A stretch of DNA of 64,000 nt from Candidula unifasciata (lineage: Eukaryota > Mollusca > Gastropoda > Stylommatophora > Geomitridae), in NCBI GenBank assembly GCA_905116865.2, contig CAJHNH020008454.1, forward strand, positions 58,501-122,500, written 5' to 3'. Both the position numbers and the translations under genes were made by a program. Below, one piece after another: positions 34,004 to 45,769 of the stretch. Within the stretch, counting starts at the first letter, position 1; each line of letters opens with the position of its first letter. The notes beneath the pieces were generated by a model. The model was not told the origin of the DNA. It made no database searches and saw nothing but the letters and a program-made list of their open reading frames with translations.

Positions 34004-34224
34004 ATTGATAGGGACAATTCAGGAATCAATCTGGAGTGGTATATTCTCTGCTCCCTTGGCTGGTTTGATCGATCTTGCTGAATTTCTTTCTTTATTTTTC
34101 TACATGTGTTGCACTGATTACATGATGTTTTGTTATTTCGTATTCAGCTGTTAGTGTCCATCCTTCACTGCTTTTGAGTGGTCTGGGGTATCTGTTATAT
34201 TTTTAAACTTCATGTTTTTTTTTT

Positions 34225-34455
34225 TTGAACGTATCCAGAAACCATGAGTTGTAAACCCTTTGGCTCGGTACTATGGATATCGCAACCCTTCGGCATTGAT
34301 TCCATTATATGTACCATTAATCTGGGAGAAATGTGGCTTTTCTGCCTACTCCTGGGAGTGAACCCGGACCACAAGGAGTTCGTCACCCGGCCGCCGCGAA
34401 AGTCAGGTTTAACCAACTTCGCTAGAGAGCCGAGCAAAAAGGGCTTTAAAAGTAG
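34225..34455 (-). repeat. tRNA-derived SINE, family H
   Basis: The head is on the right, with B-box equivalent GGGTTCACTCCC near 34355 and an A-box-like CTAGCGAAGTTGG near 34420. The body matches the plus-strand copy at 57785-57998. Confidence 0.75.
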
Positions 34456-34749
34456 TGAGGAAGTCATGTCAAGTTGCGTCTAGGAATGTTTATGTATTCT
34501 GTAGTGCCATAATTTGAGTCGCCTCACCCCAGAAGTAGGTTGGATGTTTTCTGGAGCTGCTGTGTTCCACCTAGACCATTGCGAGCCGACATTTTAACAC
34601 TAAAACTACTTCAGAGTGCTTTTTGGTTCATTAGGGGAAACCATAAAAAGGCACTTGACAACAGCATTATGTGACAATTCGGCCTTTGGTGAGTGATGTT
34701 GTCAGCATCTCGCAGCCTGTTCAATCATAAATAACATGCAAATTCAGGT

Positions 34750-34925
34750 TCACTAGTTTGACATTGCTATTTGGCTGGTCGTTTCTCGATACTCTCGATT
34801 CTGTGGTCAAAACTAGCCCAAGACAGTCTCCTGCGAAATCGCATGGAGCTGGGATCGAATCTGGCACCCCGACATTTACAAAGTGAGTTAGCAACGTCTA
34901 AGTCACAGACGCCGACGAAGAAAGA
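34750..34925 (-). repeat. tRNA-derived SINE, family D, diverged
   Basis: The head GCGTCTGTGACTTAGACGTT and B box GATTCGATCCC are recognisable on the minus strand. The 3' half is missing. Confidence 0.65.
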
Positions 34926-35820
34926 AAGCAGAAACAAATAATGTACATTTACTGTGTGAAATGATTCCCTAAAATGATGCAAACTGTAAAATAAGTCATA
35001 ATAAAAGAAGCAAATGAATACTTTTAATAAAATATCAAAAAATCGTAAGCCGCATCAGTTTCCTAACCTAAATCCACTGCAATAAACTAATCTCGTCCGA
35101 GGCTGTGTAGACAAAAGGACATGGTTGTAAACTTGTTGGGTTGATCACTGTAAAGCAGTCAGTTAAATTTGGGCGTGCTGCATCTTTGTTCTAATGGAAA
35201 GTATTATTTAACATATAACCTGATGATATAAATTATACAGTGGTTAGTTCACATGGAACAGTGATAAGCCATCCGTGTAGTTTTCACTGGCACATAAATC
35301 TAGTAATTATAAAGTGACCTGTTTGTCGTGAAGCTGGAAAGGTGACTAAAAACGAAATACGCCAGGCAACACCGCCCACCAAAAAATGATAATGATGTAA
35401 AGACCACAATTTTATAAGCAGCATTGATTAGTGCAAGACTTAAGAAAAGCTTGACAGAAAACTTTAGATAAGTAATGATTTATGGCAGAGTATCCAGGAA
35501 AGAAAAATGCTGAAGCTTCCTTTGTGCAATGCAAAAGCAACAACAACAACAATAACAACAACCAAAAAAAAAAAAGAAATCAGAACTAAAGAAAGTTTTA
35601 AAAAACAAATTGTGCAAAGCAAAATAAGAGAGCATATTTTGATAGAATAGCTAAAGAAAGAGAACATGCAACCAAGAGTGGAATAAGTAAAGTACTGTAT
35701 ATAACACTAAAACAGTAAACTAGTATTTTCAAACCGCAGAGTGTCCCATTAAAAGTAAGGATGGTACAATGCTTATACAATATACTGAGCAGAAGGGTAG
35801 TTGTGCTAAAAAGAGTGACG
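34926..35820. other. Intergenic, no recognised feature
   Basis: A-rich sequence with a CAACAA stretch at 35540-35565. No gene recognised. Confidence 0.5.
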
Positions 35821-35824
35821 TTCA

Positions 35825-36012
35825 GCCTCACAACCAGTGATAAACACCCGGTAACACAAAGTGCCACCTTTCAGATAAAGATCACCGCAGCACAAATCCC
35901 AGAAACCCAGTTCAACCGTTAGTTCATATTAGGGCTCCCGACGATAGCCGGGGGTGGGGGGGGGGCGGATGCTTAAAAATAAAAATGGCGTCCCATATTG
36001 AGGAGAAGCTGG
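35825..36012 (-). repeat. Dispersed repeat family C, divergent subfamily
   Basis: It matches 2380-2575. The central hairpin has the same altered stem (CCCGAC...GCCGGG on the plus strand). A G-rich run at 35947-35963 interrupts it. Confidence 0.65.
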
Positions 36013-36089
36013 GACAGGACACTAAAAAGATACTTTAAATATCCCGAGCCCACGAGAACCCATCAATTTAACGAAGAAGCTTGAATGAC

Positions 36090-36430
36090 CATATTGCCAA
36101 TAAATGAAGGACAGATAAGCGACATGGAAATGAAGTAGACAATCAATTTTTTAGCAAGCAATAAGGCAGCAGGCGATGATAACATGACTGCAAAATTGCT
36201 AAAGCCAGCAGTTGATGTACCCATAAACCGATTGAAAAATGTGTTTAATAGAATATGGTCAGAGGATAAATTTTAAATCATAGAAAGAAAGATTTAGTGA
36301 CTATAACAACTGAAGAGGACTTACTCTGTTATCAGCAATGTCCAAGAGTGTTTTTTTTTTTTAAAATAATTCTCGGTAGAATTAAAAGTGTAGTGGACAA
36401 GAGAGGAACAAGCAGGTTTTTCAACTTGGT
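36090..36430 (+). pseudogene. LINE RT N-terminal fragment
   Basis: It reads EGQISDMEMK, FLASNKAAGDDNMTAKLLKP and, after breaks, RIKSVVDKRGTSRF. These are the first blocks of a non-LTR RT. There are internal stops. Confidence 0.6.
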
Positions 36431-36579
36431 AGAAGTTGCTTAGACGTGTGATTCCCAAACTTTTCAATGACGCTTTATTTACACTCACGAGTAAAAGGAT
36501 AAGAAATCAGCACCGCATTATTGGTATTGCTTTATCTTCTGGTCGTCTTGTTAATCTCATATGTGTGTATGTAAGTTGT

Positions 36580-36660
36580 CTCCCACCAGGACATCACATA
36601 AGTGAAAAACACCCGGTGACACAAAGCCAGGATGGGGCTTCAAATAAGACAAATGGCATT
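36580..36660 (-). repeat. Dispersed repeat family C, fragment
   Basis: Only the segment ACCAGGACATCACATAAG to AAGCCAGGATGGGGCTTCAA is kept, with an internal deletion. Confidence 0.55.
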
Positions 36661-37159
36661 CTACATAGGGACGGCATAATTACTTTATTCTGGTGACACA
36701 AAACGTGTAGAGGCGAATAAAGTCCCATAATTTAGAGTGTATTCTCGAAAGTTACCTCTCAGAACAAGTGTTGCCATGTGAGCTACCTGTATTCAACATT
36801 GAAATGGCAGAAAACAGTATTCTTTCTCTCACATTTTTTTTAAATATCTGGCAGTTAAAGGAGCGAACTCTCGCATCGTAGGCATAAACATTGAAAACAG
36901 ATACATGCCTCTGACTGGACTCTATTGGCTTGGTGTTGTATCACTTCGCTGTACCACTGGATTATGTCAACCTCCGAAGACATAATGCTGTCACGTACCA
37001 TGAATGATATAGAGTCCTGGATCTCGACTTGTGGAAACCCAAGGGCAGTCAACCATATATAACGATCCACAAGTCACGTTGCCTTGTCTCTGAAGAATCG
37101 TATTTTTCGAAAAGAACATACGAACCCAATATTGGATATTTTCTCCGGGGCATGCATTA

Positions 37160-37480
37160 CTGATAGGAATTTAACAGGCACACAGATTGACTGGTTCTGC
37201 ACTAGTGGGTGGTGAATGTATGCGTGCCAAACTAAGTGTGGTCAAGGCCCGTTCGGGAGCAAGGGAAATATGCGGAAGCAGGAGTCGATCATTATGGTCT
37301 GAAGGCAACCAGACAGTTGGGGTGATCAGAGGATCTGATCGACACTCGGAGGAAAGGTAAGACGGACTGCACTGGCATTCTCAGAATTGGAATGCTTCGC
37401 CGGCTGTTGAAGCTGAGGACGGAGCGCTTATTGGAATGATCCGAGTATTGTGATGTCAGTTTATAGATCAACATTCAACA
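37160..37480 (+). pseudogene. LINE C-terminal fragment, RNase H type
   Basis: It aligns with 42380-42750 and 46060-46480 over GATTGACTGGTTCTGCAC, the GATCGACACTCGGAGGAAAG block and the 3' GGAATGATCCGAGTATTGTG block. It contains stops. Confidence 0.55.
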
Positions 37481-37554
37481 CACAAATCCAGTGTTGAGCG
37501 AGTAGGTAAGACACACGTTCATCAGGCGATCAGTTCTGTGCAAACACCGTCTTA

Positions 37555-37755
37555 GTTAGTCTTTCCTATTGAGACTAAGGCGGCCCATAGGGCAGAGGTC
37601 ATAGATGTCCATGTCTGGCAGTTCTTTGCCCCTTGTTTTAGGTTTTGGATGTTCTTTAGACCCATGGTTGAGCCTTCTGTGATGATGGTTCTACGCAGGG
37701 TCTCTTGGTCTTCCCTGCTTTCTTTTCCATTCCGGTGTCCATATGAGGGCTTCAT
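37555..37755 (-). pseudogene. LINE C-terminal fragment
   Basis: The minus strand reads YGHRNGKESREDQETLRRTI and ends in WTSMTSALWAALVSIGKTN. It is a LINE tail comparable to 22265-22560. Confidence 0.65.
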
Positions 37756-37759
37756 GTAC

Positions 37760-39500
37760 GTCCAAGTTATTGTTCATTGTTCATTTTAGAGATCATCTTC
37801 ATCGTACATCGGACATGACCATAAGTGCTCCTATCAACTCCTGGGAATGTCTCCAAGTGCTTTTAGGCTAACAAATCCCATTCTGTTCTGGTGGATAGAG
37901 CGACGGGTGGCTCCTGTATGGTTTTCCTGTCTCCTGGTCCCATTTGGTACACCCAGTGTATGCGACCTATTTAGTAAAAAAATCTCTTTCCACGAAAATG
38001 AAAGCCACAAAGCGATTAGCCTCTCTTATGGCGTTGATGATGTCCAAGTTATTGCACATGAAACTGGTACTTCATTAAGTGTTTGACAATCACCTGACTG
38101 GAACACGGACCCGAACGATGAAGAATCTTTACATTCTCTTATTCTTTAAGGGCGTCCCCGAGGGAATGTGTCCACTTTGTTTCTTGTCTCAGTATGTGGA
38201 TGTTCAGTTTTGTCCTGGCCACGCACAAACACCTTGTGCTCAGATACTGTTGTCACTTTTGACTAGAAAACAGACTGACATTACATCAGGCTTGGGCAAA
38301 CTTCCGCCCCTCCCTTTTATACACACACACGCGAACACACGTACAGACTCACACACACCAGTGTACACTGTAGGCTTATGTCATGTTACACATTAGGCTT
38401 ATGAGCAAATCTCGTGCTTGTCATCCTTGTGTTGTGTGTATTCATGTAAGAGGAAATCCTACCCAGTGATCTTCTTATTTTGTCATATTACTGATACCAG
38501 GTTGTAGCCAAGTTTCCTATCCAGTGATTAAAGAAATATGTATGTATTGTGTTGCAGATATGTTGTCTTTTATTGTATCAGAAACTGCCCGAGATCAAAC
38601 CAGAAAGTTATGGCACTTCCTGCTTGTAAGAGTCCTTAAATCCCATCTTTGAAATTTTTTGAGATTGTCTATAATATTTTACATTGTTCGTGACATTGTT
38701 TACATTTTTTTACCTAAAATAAATGATCTATCTGTCACGCTGATGAGAAGCATATATTATACATCCTAACAGGACTCTTTCACTTCATACCTCAAGAAAG
38801 GGACAACCCTGACCACAGAATAGCTCCAGATCAAACTACTACTACCTCATTCAGAATTCAGTAAAGTCATCGAGCGAATTGAGCATTCTCAACATCCCTC
38901 AGGCACTCTTCTACTTCATGATTTTATCATGTGGTACTGTACAGTTTTGTATATTCCAACATTCAGCAAATACTAGTTGTAGAAAACGATTCACGTGTTG
39001 GCACTCGGTGACAACAAATCTACGTTATACTGCTATTCAGCCATTTTAAGATGGTCAGCTATTGAGAATAAACTTGTGGACTCTTCTTGCTTCTGCAACT
39101 GAATCCAGTGACTTCCTGTGCCAGGGAAGCGAAGACGGTATAGTTAGCATTGCCGGAAAATTCCTCCACCTTAGCTGCCACCCAGCAATTCCAAAAGGGT
39201 TAAGCATAACTTAATTTGAAGCAGAATAGAGCGGTGTTTTTCAAGACCCAGCTTCTTCAAGGACTTGCGGGTGATGTGTGGAATTAGACACTTGATCTAG
39301 GCGTGCTGCCATAGTATTCACAAAATAACTGTATTTGGCATTACATGAGTTATCTTGATCACGCAAAATCCTGTCTAGTGAATGTTCGAGTACCACATTT
39401 CTTACTTGATAGACATTGGCACTATTTGTTTTTTATTCATTTCTTCTGCTGGAACAGTGATTTCATTACTCTTGGTGTTTGTTTTGTTTTGTTACTGTAG
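37760..39500. other. Intergenic, no recognised feature
   Basis: A CA-rich tract lies near 38320-38375. No gene recognised. Confidence 0.5.
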
Positions 39501-39504
39501 CAGG

Positions 39505-39650
39505 AGTTCACCGATCATCTGTAGAAGATCCCTCGTCGACAATTGTTTCGGCCCATCATCTCAAGACAATTTCAGAGGGTGGGCGGACCTGGGTCATGCC
39601 TCCCAGACCGCGATCTTCTCCTGCTGCACTTTACCGGATGTTCTCGTACA
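39505..39650 (+). repeat. Dispersed repeat family G
   Basis: It matches, in reverse, 60495-60640. Both encode ISEGG followed by PRSSPAA in translation and begin at GTTCACCGATCATCTGTAGA. The origin is unknown; it may be a fragment of a transposon ORF. Confidence 0.5.
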
Positions 39651-39974
39651 GTGACAAATGGTAACTATGCAACGGGTACTGTGAGATTCTAAGTTAAATA
39701 TATGTATTGACGGACTCTTAATCGGGTTGCTACCAGCATCATCAGTAAAGAAACCGTGTGGGTTAGTAAAGATTAGAATGAATACGTGTGGGAACATTTC
39801 GAGCACAGTGGTGTCATTTCTTGAATATTTCCTAAATACAGTAGGCGGTGGTACAACACCTTACTACCTGTGTCTTGGTTTGCGAAAAAGTTGCGAGAAA
39901 TGTATAATGTCGGCACATAGTATCTCTAAAACAAACCGTTTTTTGACGTTTAGTATTTTTGTAGCGAGCAAAGT

Positions 39975-40142
39975 ATATCTCCTCCTTTTTCTCCTCTTCC
40001 TCTACTCCTTCCTCCTCCTCCTCTTCTTCTTCTTTATCTTCATCTTCTTTTTCTTCTTCTTCTTCTTCTTCTTCTTCTTCTTCTTCTTCTTCTTCTTCTT
40101 CTTCTTCTTCTTCTTCTTCTCCTCCTCCTCCTCCTTCTTCTG
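39975..40142. repeat. (TTC)n microsatellite
   Basis: TTC/TCC repeats. A poly-Phe ORF through it is an artefact. Confidence 0.95.
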
Positions 40143-40144
40143 TG

Positions 40145-40750
40145 TTTATCCTTTAACAGGCGACTGGCAGACTGTATTATGGTTTACGGTTAGATCGTGA
40201 TATATTGGGTAGTAATGTCTGCGTCTTTCATCTCAAGACGCCTTATTTCAAAAAATCCTTTAGAATCCTTTATTAGTTACCTTCACGAAATGCTTCTTAA
40301 GGATCAGTGAAATAATGTTTTTCCAATAAAAATGTGGCCTTGGAACACGCATGGGGGGATTAAACTATTTTATTAAACTACTAACAATTAATTACAACAA
40401 CATAGATTTAAAACAAACAAAAAATGTGCGTGCTCCTGAATTGTGCATGACGTCTCTTCACGGGTGGTTGCAAAATGTATCAGTACAATGGCTTGTATTA
40501 GATTTGTGAATGCTAGTGGACAACCTTTGCGTGTGAATTACGTCTCCGATTCTGAATAAAACTACATTTGAAGAACTGTCAGTTACAACAGAATTGGCAA
40601 TTACAACAAACCTACAAGCTTACCATTTTCAAAGTGTCTAAATATATATACCCTGCAAATAACAATACAGGTGCAGTGTTCTGGAGTATGGTCAGCCTAA
40701 ACGTAGGAAATACAATGCCGCATTTCACTGTTAATTTACATAGGAAATTG
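40145..40750. other. Intergenic, no recognised feature
   Basis: AT-rich sequence with no recognised gene or repeat. Confidence 0.5.
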
Positions 40751-40754
40751 TCGG

Positions 40755-40985
40755 GTTCTTTAGCTTAGGCTTTGTGAACGCGCTTCGTAATGTCGGGGTG
40801 CCGGGTTCGATCTTGGCTGCGAACGGTATGTCTTGCGTTGGTTTCGACAGTGGTACCGAGAGCTGACTGTTTAGTAGCAATGGCAAACTACTGAAGGTAA
40901 AAATTGCCAAGAATAACCACAACAGCCAAAAAATACTAGAGTTAATTCTGCGAAGTTCTGTGAAGAATACGAAACTAACTAACAT
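40755..40985 (+). repeat. tRNA-derived SINE, family D
   Basis: Complete head with B box GGTTCGATCTT at 40804-40814, a body with GCGTTGGTTTCGACAGTGG, and a 3' end near ACGAAACTAACT. Confidence 0.8.
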
Positions 40986-41329
40986 AAGGAATTTTTAAAA
41001 AATCGCATGACAATTTACTTACAAATTTAACTCTAATTTAATGTGGAGTTTTAAAGAAACGGATATCAGAAATCATGTAAACGGCATATTATTTACATAA
41101 TTTGTGCACACCGAAACCGGCATTTATTTGTTTATTGTGTAGTTTTCCTTGTCATTTTAATGTTTAGTAGTTTAAGGCTGCTTTTGTAATGGTACAAGAG
41201 GAGGGAAACATACCGCTGTCAAGATAAATACGAAGAGGAACACTGCCGAGTAGCCCACAGCTTATCCTAATAAAGCAGACTGTATTACTATATGTACCAA
41301 TAAAGGACTAATACACGATTCCTATTACA

Positions 41330-41620
41330 CCATTTTGGTATTTTTTCACGTGTACTTGGATTTCTAATAATTCCCCCGGTCTCTGTGTAGTAAGATTGGA
41401 CACCCGTGTGTATTGTTGAGCACGTAAAAATCCTTTGGCAGTTCGAAACCGAAAAGAGTAAGTAGCCTAACGGCATTGCCTGGGCAAAATTTGTAGTTAA
41501 AAATCTACCCAAAGTATTTCAAGATCCTCGCCGGTGCTACAGAACTTGGGCGATGTGCTGAGATTCTTCGAACTCATACTTAGACGAAGAACGGAGCACG
41601 TTATTGAAACCTCAAACGGT
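41330..41620 (+). repeat. tRNA-derived SINE, family B, head missing
   Basis: The body begins at TTTTTTCACGTGTACTTGG and ends near GACGAAGAACGGAGCACG. The tRNA-like head is not present. Confidence 0.75.
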
Positions 41621-41993
41621 TTAAAGAGTTTGATATTTGACGTTGCAGATATGTTTTCTTCATGACGTATATTATAAAAATCGTAGGAAATTATTCAAAA
41701 ACAATAGCTAAAACACCCATTGCCTCTATTTCTGTTGTGAGTGGTTCAACAGTTGAGTGACCAGAATGGTTAGGCCTTACTAAACAAACCAGGGAACAGA
41801 CAGGGAGACTTCTAATCAGGTAGCCACTGGCATAATCAGTACTGAAACTTTCTCGGTTGTGGAAAAAGTTGTCGAAAACAGTGTGGAGATATTCAGAGTG
41901 TAGAAACACCACTTCTTGATTCATTCGTAGAAGAAATAGAATGCACAACGTCTTAGTATCAAAAATTGGGCTCACATAGAGGTTGACTGCTTT

Positions 41994-42108
41994 CTTTGAT
42001 AATGTTAGAATGCGAGTGATCTCTTTGATAATGTTACAATGCGAGTGATCTCTTTGATAATGTTACAATGCGACTGGTCTCTTTGATAATATTACAATGT
42101 GAGGCTCT
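41994..42108. repeat. 29-bp tandem repeat, four copies
   Basis: CTTTGATAATGTTACAATGC units start at 41994, 42023, 42052 and 42081, exactly 29 bases apart. Confidence 0.9.
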
Positions 42109-42299
42109 ACCGGACAACTCTCCTTCTACTGAGCGAAAGCCACGAGAAGTTCATTGACAGCAACCCGAGGCCGAAGTCGAAGCCTAATAAGTCGAGGATT
42201 GAACACTTGAACGAATATACTAAGTTCTACGCTACAGAGAAATACGAATTTGCAAAATCTGCAGTCAGCTGCTCACATCTGTCGTAACTGTAACTGACT

Positions 42300-42755
42300 C
42301 ACAGAGTAGTTGACAGAGGTGGAGACAAGCATGCTCCGTGCTGAGTGGCAAGCATCGCTTTAGGGGTCCTGTGTAATTAGCGTCCTTTGGATATTTCCTC
42401 CAGGTCATATTAGTATGTTGGGAAACGATCAGGTAGATAGACTAACAGGTTCTGCGCCATGAACTCATGTATGACAAGCTAGACGTTGTGAAGACCCTTT
42501 GGGAGCGAGTGAACTGTGTGGAGGCACAAGTAGATCATTTCGGTCTAAGGAGAACAACGCTGCAAGGAGGGACCAGGGGATCTGGCCGACGCTCAACACT
42601 CAAGAGAAAGGCGAGACGAATGTACGATTAGGCAGTTACTGGTGCCACCGGAATAGGAGCTCTTCGCTTGCTGCTGAAGATGGGGACCAATCGCTTATGG
42701 GAGTGTTCAGAGGCTGTGATGTCGATTCCTAATGCAACATTCAACAAATTCGCTA
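42300..42755 (+). pseudogene. LINE C-terminal fragment, RNase H type
   Basis: It reads GNDQVDRLTGSA-like residues near 42420-42460 across a frame change, then VVKTLWERVNCVEAQVDHFG and GSGRRSTLKRKARRMYD. The pattern Asn-X-X-X-Asp fits the end of an RNase H domain. Related copies are at 5800, 37160, 46060 and 62235 (minus). Confidence 0.6.
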
Positions 42756-42759
42756 AACT

Positions 42760-43595
42760 GTGATTAGACCTAATGTATAAATTCTTAATTTAGTAAAGTA
42801 CATGATGAAACTGCTAGCAATATATTATTGAAATAAAGCTAACACAACAGACGTGTATGCTCCTGAAATGTGCATGACCCCTCATTGAACGTGGTGCCTC
42901 AATATTAATAACTATAATTTGGCTTGAGATGTAAATGCGAAACAAAGTGTCTACGAATTCACTTCCCAACTGATTGTCTGATCTATTTCTGGACTGTTCT
43001 AGAATACAGATGACTATATTCATCGTCAATTTAGCATTGGAAACCACGATAAAGAGGACTTGATGTCTCCTCATATTTCGCAAAACAATATGGGATCCAT
43101 GGTTGTCTTTTGGATTGTCTCATCCTGGAGAAGGAAAACGTTTGAAATTCAAAATTAAACACACTAAGTATTTTAGTTCCATAATAAACCGAAAAGTAAA
43201 ATTAACGACCAAAAAGATGTAAATCTTTCTATGTTGGGGTAAACTAACAAGTAAAGTAATTTGCTTGGCGAGAAGCGGCAAAATATGCCTGGCAATAAAA
43301 TGTAACGTAAATTCTACTTCTTCTTCTTTGCGTCCTGTTTCGTATGTTCAGATCAGACCATCAGGTTGGTTGCCTCTATGAACTCGCTTGTCAGCAGCAG
43401 GTTTTTCTGTGGCTCCGTACAGCTTGCTCTGCACACTTTGCTTTTGAAATCATGTGTCATCTCAAAGTTGTACGTATAGTGCGCAGGTCTGCAGAATGTG
43501 CTCAGGTGTTTGTGGTCCTGTTTGTGGTCTTTACAGTCTTTATTCTACACATGCGGTAGTTGAGCTTGCAGTGTCTTGTTCGTAGACGGAAAAGC
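42760..43595. other. Intergenic, no recognised feature
   Basis: No gene recognised. A TTC-start segment at 43317 resembles the region near 47345 only in its first bases. Confidence 0.45.
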
Positions 43596-43600
43596 AAGTA

Positions 43601-44891
43601 CAGTGGTACCTCGCTTAAAGAGCATAATTTGTTTCAGAATCATTCTCGTTAAGCGAAATACTCGTTACGCGAAACAATTTTTCTCGTGTAAATTAATGTA
43701 AAATACGATAATGCGTTCCATTTCGAAAAAAAAAATACTTATAAAATGCTATGTATAACGTTTATTCCAAGAAAATTATATACATATTGTTAAGGAGAGT
43801 GAATCATTTTCATATTTTCTTCAAACGCGGAACGAACCCACCTGGAATGCGAATTTGATTTGCAGAAAAAAAAAATCGAAATAAATATGATGCATAGCTC
43901 ATTATTTTTTTTTTTTTAACCAGAAAGATGTCCAGAGAAATTTGTTTTTGCTAACGCTTCAAAATTTGGCGAAAATGCGTCACAGCATTATCATTTAATA
44001 AATTTGCAACGCGCATAACCAATTTCGTATTAGGGTGATGCTTCTTAATGTAAGATGCAACAGTTTGCGATGCTTTTAGCATTTCTCTTATTTCGCCAAA
44101 AGATTGTTGCTTTTCTGCTCCTCCTGCTCCTTCGACAAACTTTCTTCCAAAAACGTCTTGCTGTGAAACACAATGCAACTCCATAAGCTCTTGGATGTTC
44201 AGCTCTTGGATGTGCTCTTCCACAAGCTCTTCGATATCACTGTTATCCACCTACAATCCCATGATAGTGGTCAAAGACACAATCTCGTTAACTACCGGTT
44301 CCACATGTTCTGTGTTGAACCCCTTAAAGTCACAAATCGACAATGCTCTCGAGTCAAAGCTTCTTCCAAGCAGAAGTAAGGGTTCTCTTGGTAACCCCTT
44401 TCCGGCCGTGTTGATCATCTTGAGACAGGCAACGATGTGAAAGTGATTTTTCCAAAATTCTTTGAGAGTGAGGCTTGACCCTTCAGTCACCTGAAAACAA
44501 TGAGTGTTTTTGTATAGAGCTTCTTAAAGTTTGAAATAGCTTGCTGGTCCACAGGATGGAGAAACGTAGTGGTGTTGGGAGGCAGAAACTGGATCTTGAT
44601 AACCTTAAATTCTTCAGAGAGATCATCTTGTAGGCCTGGAGGATTCATGTACATATATCACAATATAACACAAGTTTGAGAAAATGTGTGATCACAAGCG
44701 ACACTACGATGTTACTGGAACGAGTGCTAAACACAGACAGATGTAACATGCCCACAATTCGGAACTTCCCCTCTCCTTGCCACTCGTTATGCAAAACGTC
44801 GCTCGTTAAGCAAGTCATTTGTTTACATTTTATTTTGCTCGTTATCCGAATTACTCGTTATGAGAGGTGCTCGTTAAGGGAGGTTCTACTG
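43601..44891 (-). mobile_element. Tigger-like (pogo family) DNA transposon, internally deleted
   Basis: The ends CAGTGGTACCTCGCTTAA and, from the other side, CAGTAGAACCTCCCTTAA are inverted repeats, and TA flanks both (43599-43600 and 44892-44893). That is the TA target duplication of the Tc1/mariner/pogo superfamily. The 1291-bp element keeps only the C-terminal part of a transposase on the minus strand. The DNA-binding domains and the first catalytic Asp are missing, so it is non-autonomous. Confidence 0.88.
43905..44650 (-). pseudogene. Tigger-like transposase, C-terminal remnant
   Basis: From 44650 downward the frames read NPPGLQDDLSEEF, IKIQFLPPNTT and HPVDQQAISNFK, where the DDE domain ends. 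A break near 44485 is followed by TEGSSLTLKEFWKNHFHI and by EPVVNEIV. A stop comes at about 44251, then ELVEEHIQELNIQELMELHC and the C-terminal NLLNDNAVTHFRQILKR to 43951. At least two stops or shifts occur. It is strikingly like human Tigger-derived (TIGD-type) proteins, which is a family resemblance from memory. Confidence 0.85.
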
Positions 44892-44892
44892 T

Positions 44893-45020
44893 AATGTAAA
44901 GAACTCTTTTCCATGCCGTCAGGCGTATTGGGCATATAGGGCTAGATCTATATTTTATAGACCAATCGACACTTGGAGAGTGACATGTTCAGTATCACGC
45001 TGGACGTCTTTACTTCTCAG
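44893..45020 (-). repeat. tRNA-derived SINE, family A, tail part
   Basis: It matches 61815-61935, starting at the TCTTTTCCATGCCGTCAGGC segment. The copy abuts the Tigger-like element, which probably inserted at its edge. Confidence 0.6.
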
Positions 45021-45294
45021 GGGCAATAAATTGTACAGTTTTTTTTTTTAAATTGTGGCCTTATTATTTAACAATGAAAATGCTAACTCTACAGTCAAAG
45101 CAAAGAAAATAAATGTATAAATTACGACCTTAAAAGCGATCAATATCCTCGTCATGTCGCTGTCGCCACATACGGCATTCACAAGTGACTTACATAGCTG
45201 ACCGTCTTACGTTTTTTAGCTTATGGAATCCCATGTAATTGTACACTCCTATATTTTATTTTTGACTGCCATCTCTAGGTTCTTATTATATATC
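45021..45294. other. Intergenic, no recognised feature
   Basis: AT-rich, nothing recognised. Confidence 0.45.
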
Positions 45295-45522
45295 CAGTTT
45301 CGTCCTTTTTAAGACGAAATTTGTTGTTATTTGAAGCCCCACCCTGGCTTTCGCCAGGGGCCGCAATATAGGCAGGCCATAAATATGGCCAATTATCTGA
45401 ACGCGGTTTCTGGGACCTCTCCACGGCGATCCTCATCCACATGGTGGCACTTTGTGCCATCGGGTGTTTGTCGCTTGTGTGATGTCCTAGTGGGGTAGAT
45501 AGTCAGTCAGTCAGTCATCTCT
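45295..45522 (+). repeat. Dispersed repeat family C, best copy
   Basis: It starts with the hairpin TTTCGTC/GACGAAA (45298-45304 with 45313-45319). The hairpin CCCTGGC-TTTC-GCCAGGG follows at 45342-45359, then the 'GGCCATAAATATGGCC' palindrome at 45377-45392. It ends in (AGTC)n at 45502-45519. No protein is encoded. Confidence 0.85.
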
Positions 45523-45743
45523 AGGTTTCATTAGTCGTCCAGGTTTTCTTTTTCCACACGCCGTCCATTGGAGAGCTGTCAAAGTATTATTTATGTCTCT
45601 AGTTTATGTGTAATTTCTGCTATTATTTTCTAGCATTGACTGTTTTATAATGGTTTTCCTATAATGTGGCTCTCGCATAATATGAATTTTGTCTTCAAAC
45701 TAAACCCCTTTGGTTTCCATATATTGGTATGCGTGGAAAGTGG

Positions 45744-45769
45744 TTTTTTTTTTTTTTTTTTTTTTTTTT
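45744..45769. repeat. T homopolymer, 26 bases
   Basis: An uninterrupted T run. Confidence 0.9.

Noticed and set aside
39727..40200. 157-codon ORF with a long Phe run
   Set aside because: Translation of the TTC microsatellite.
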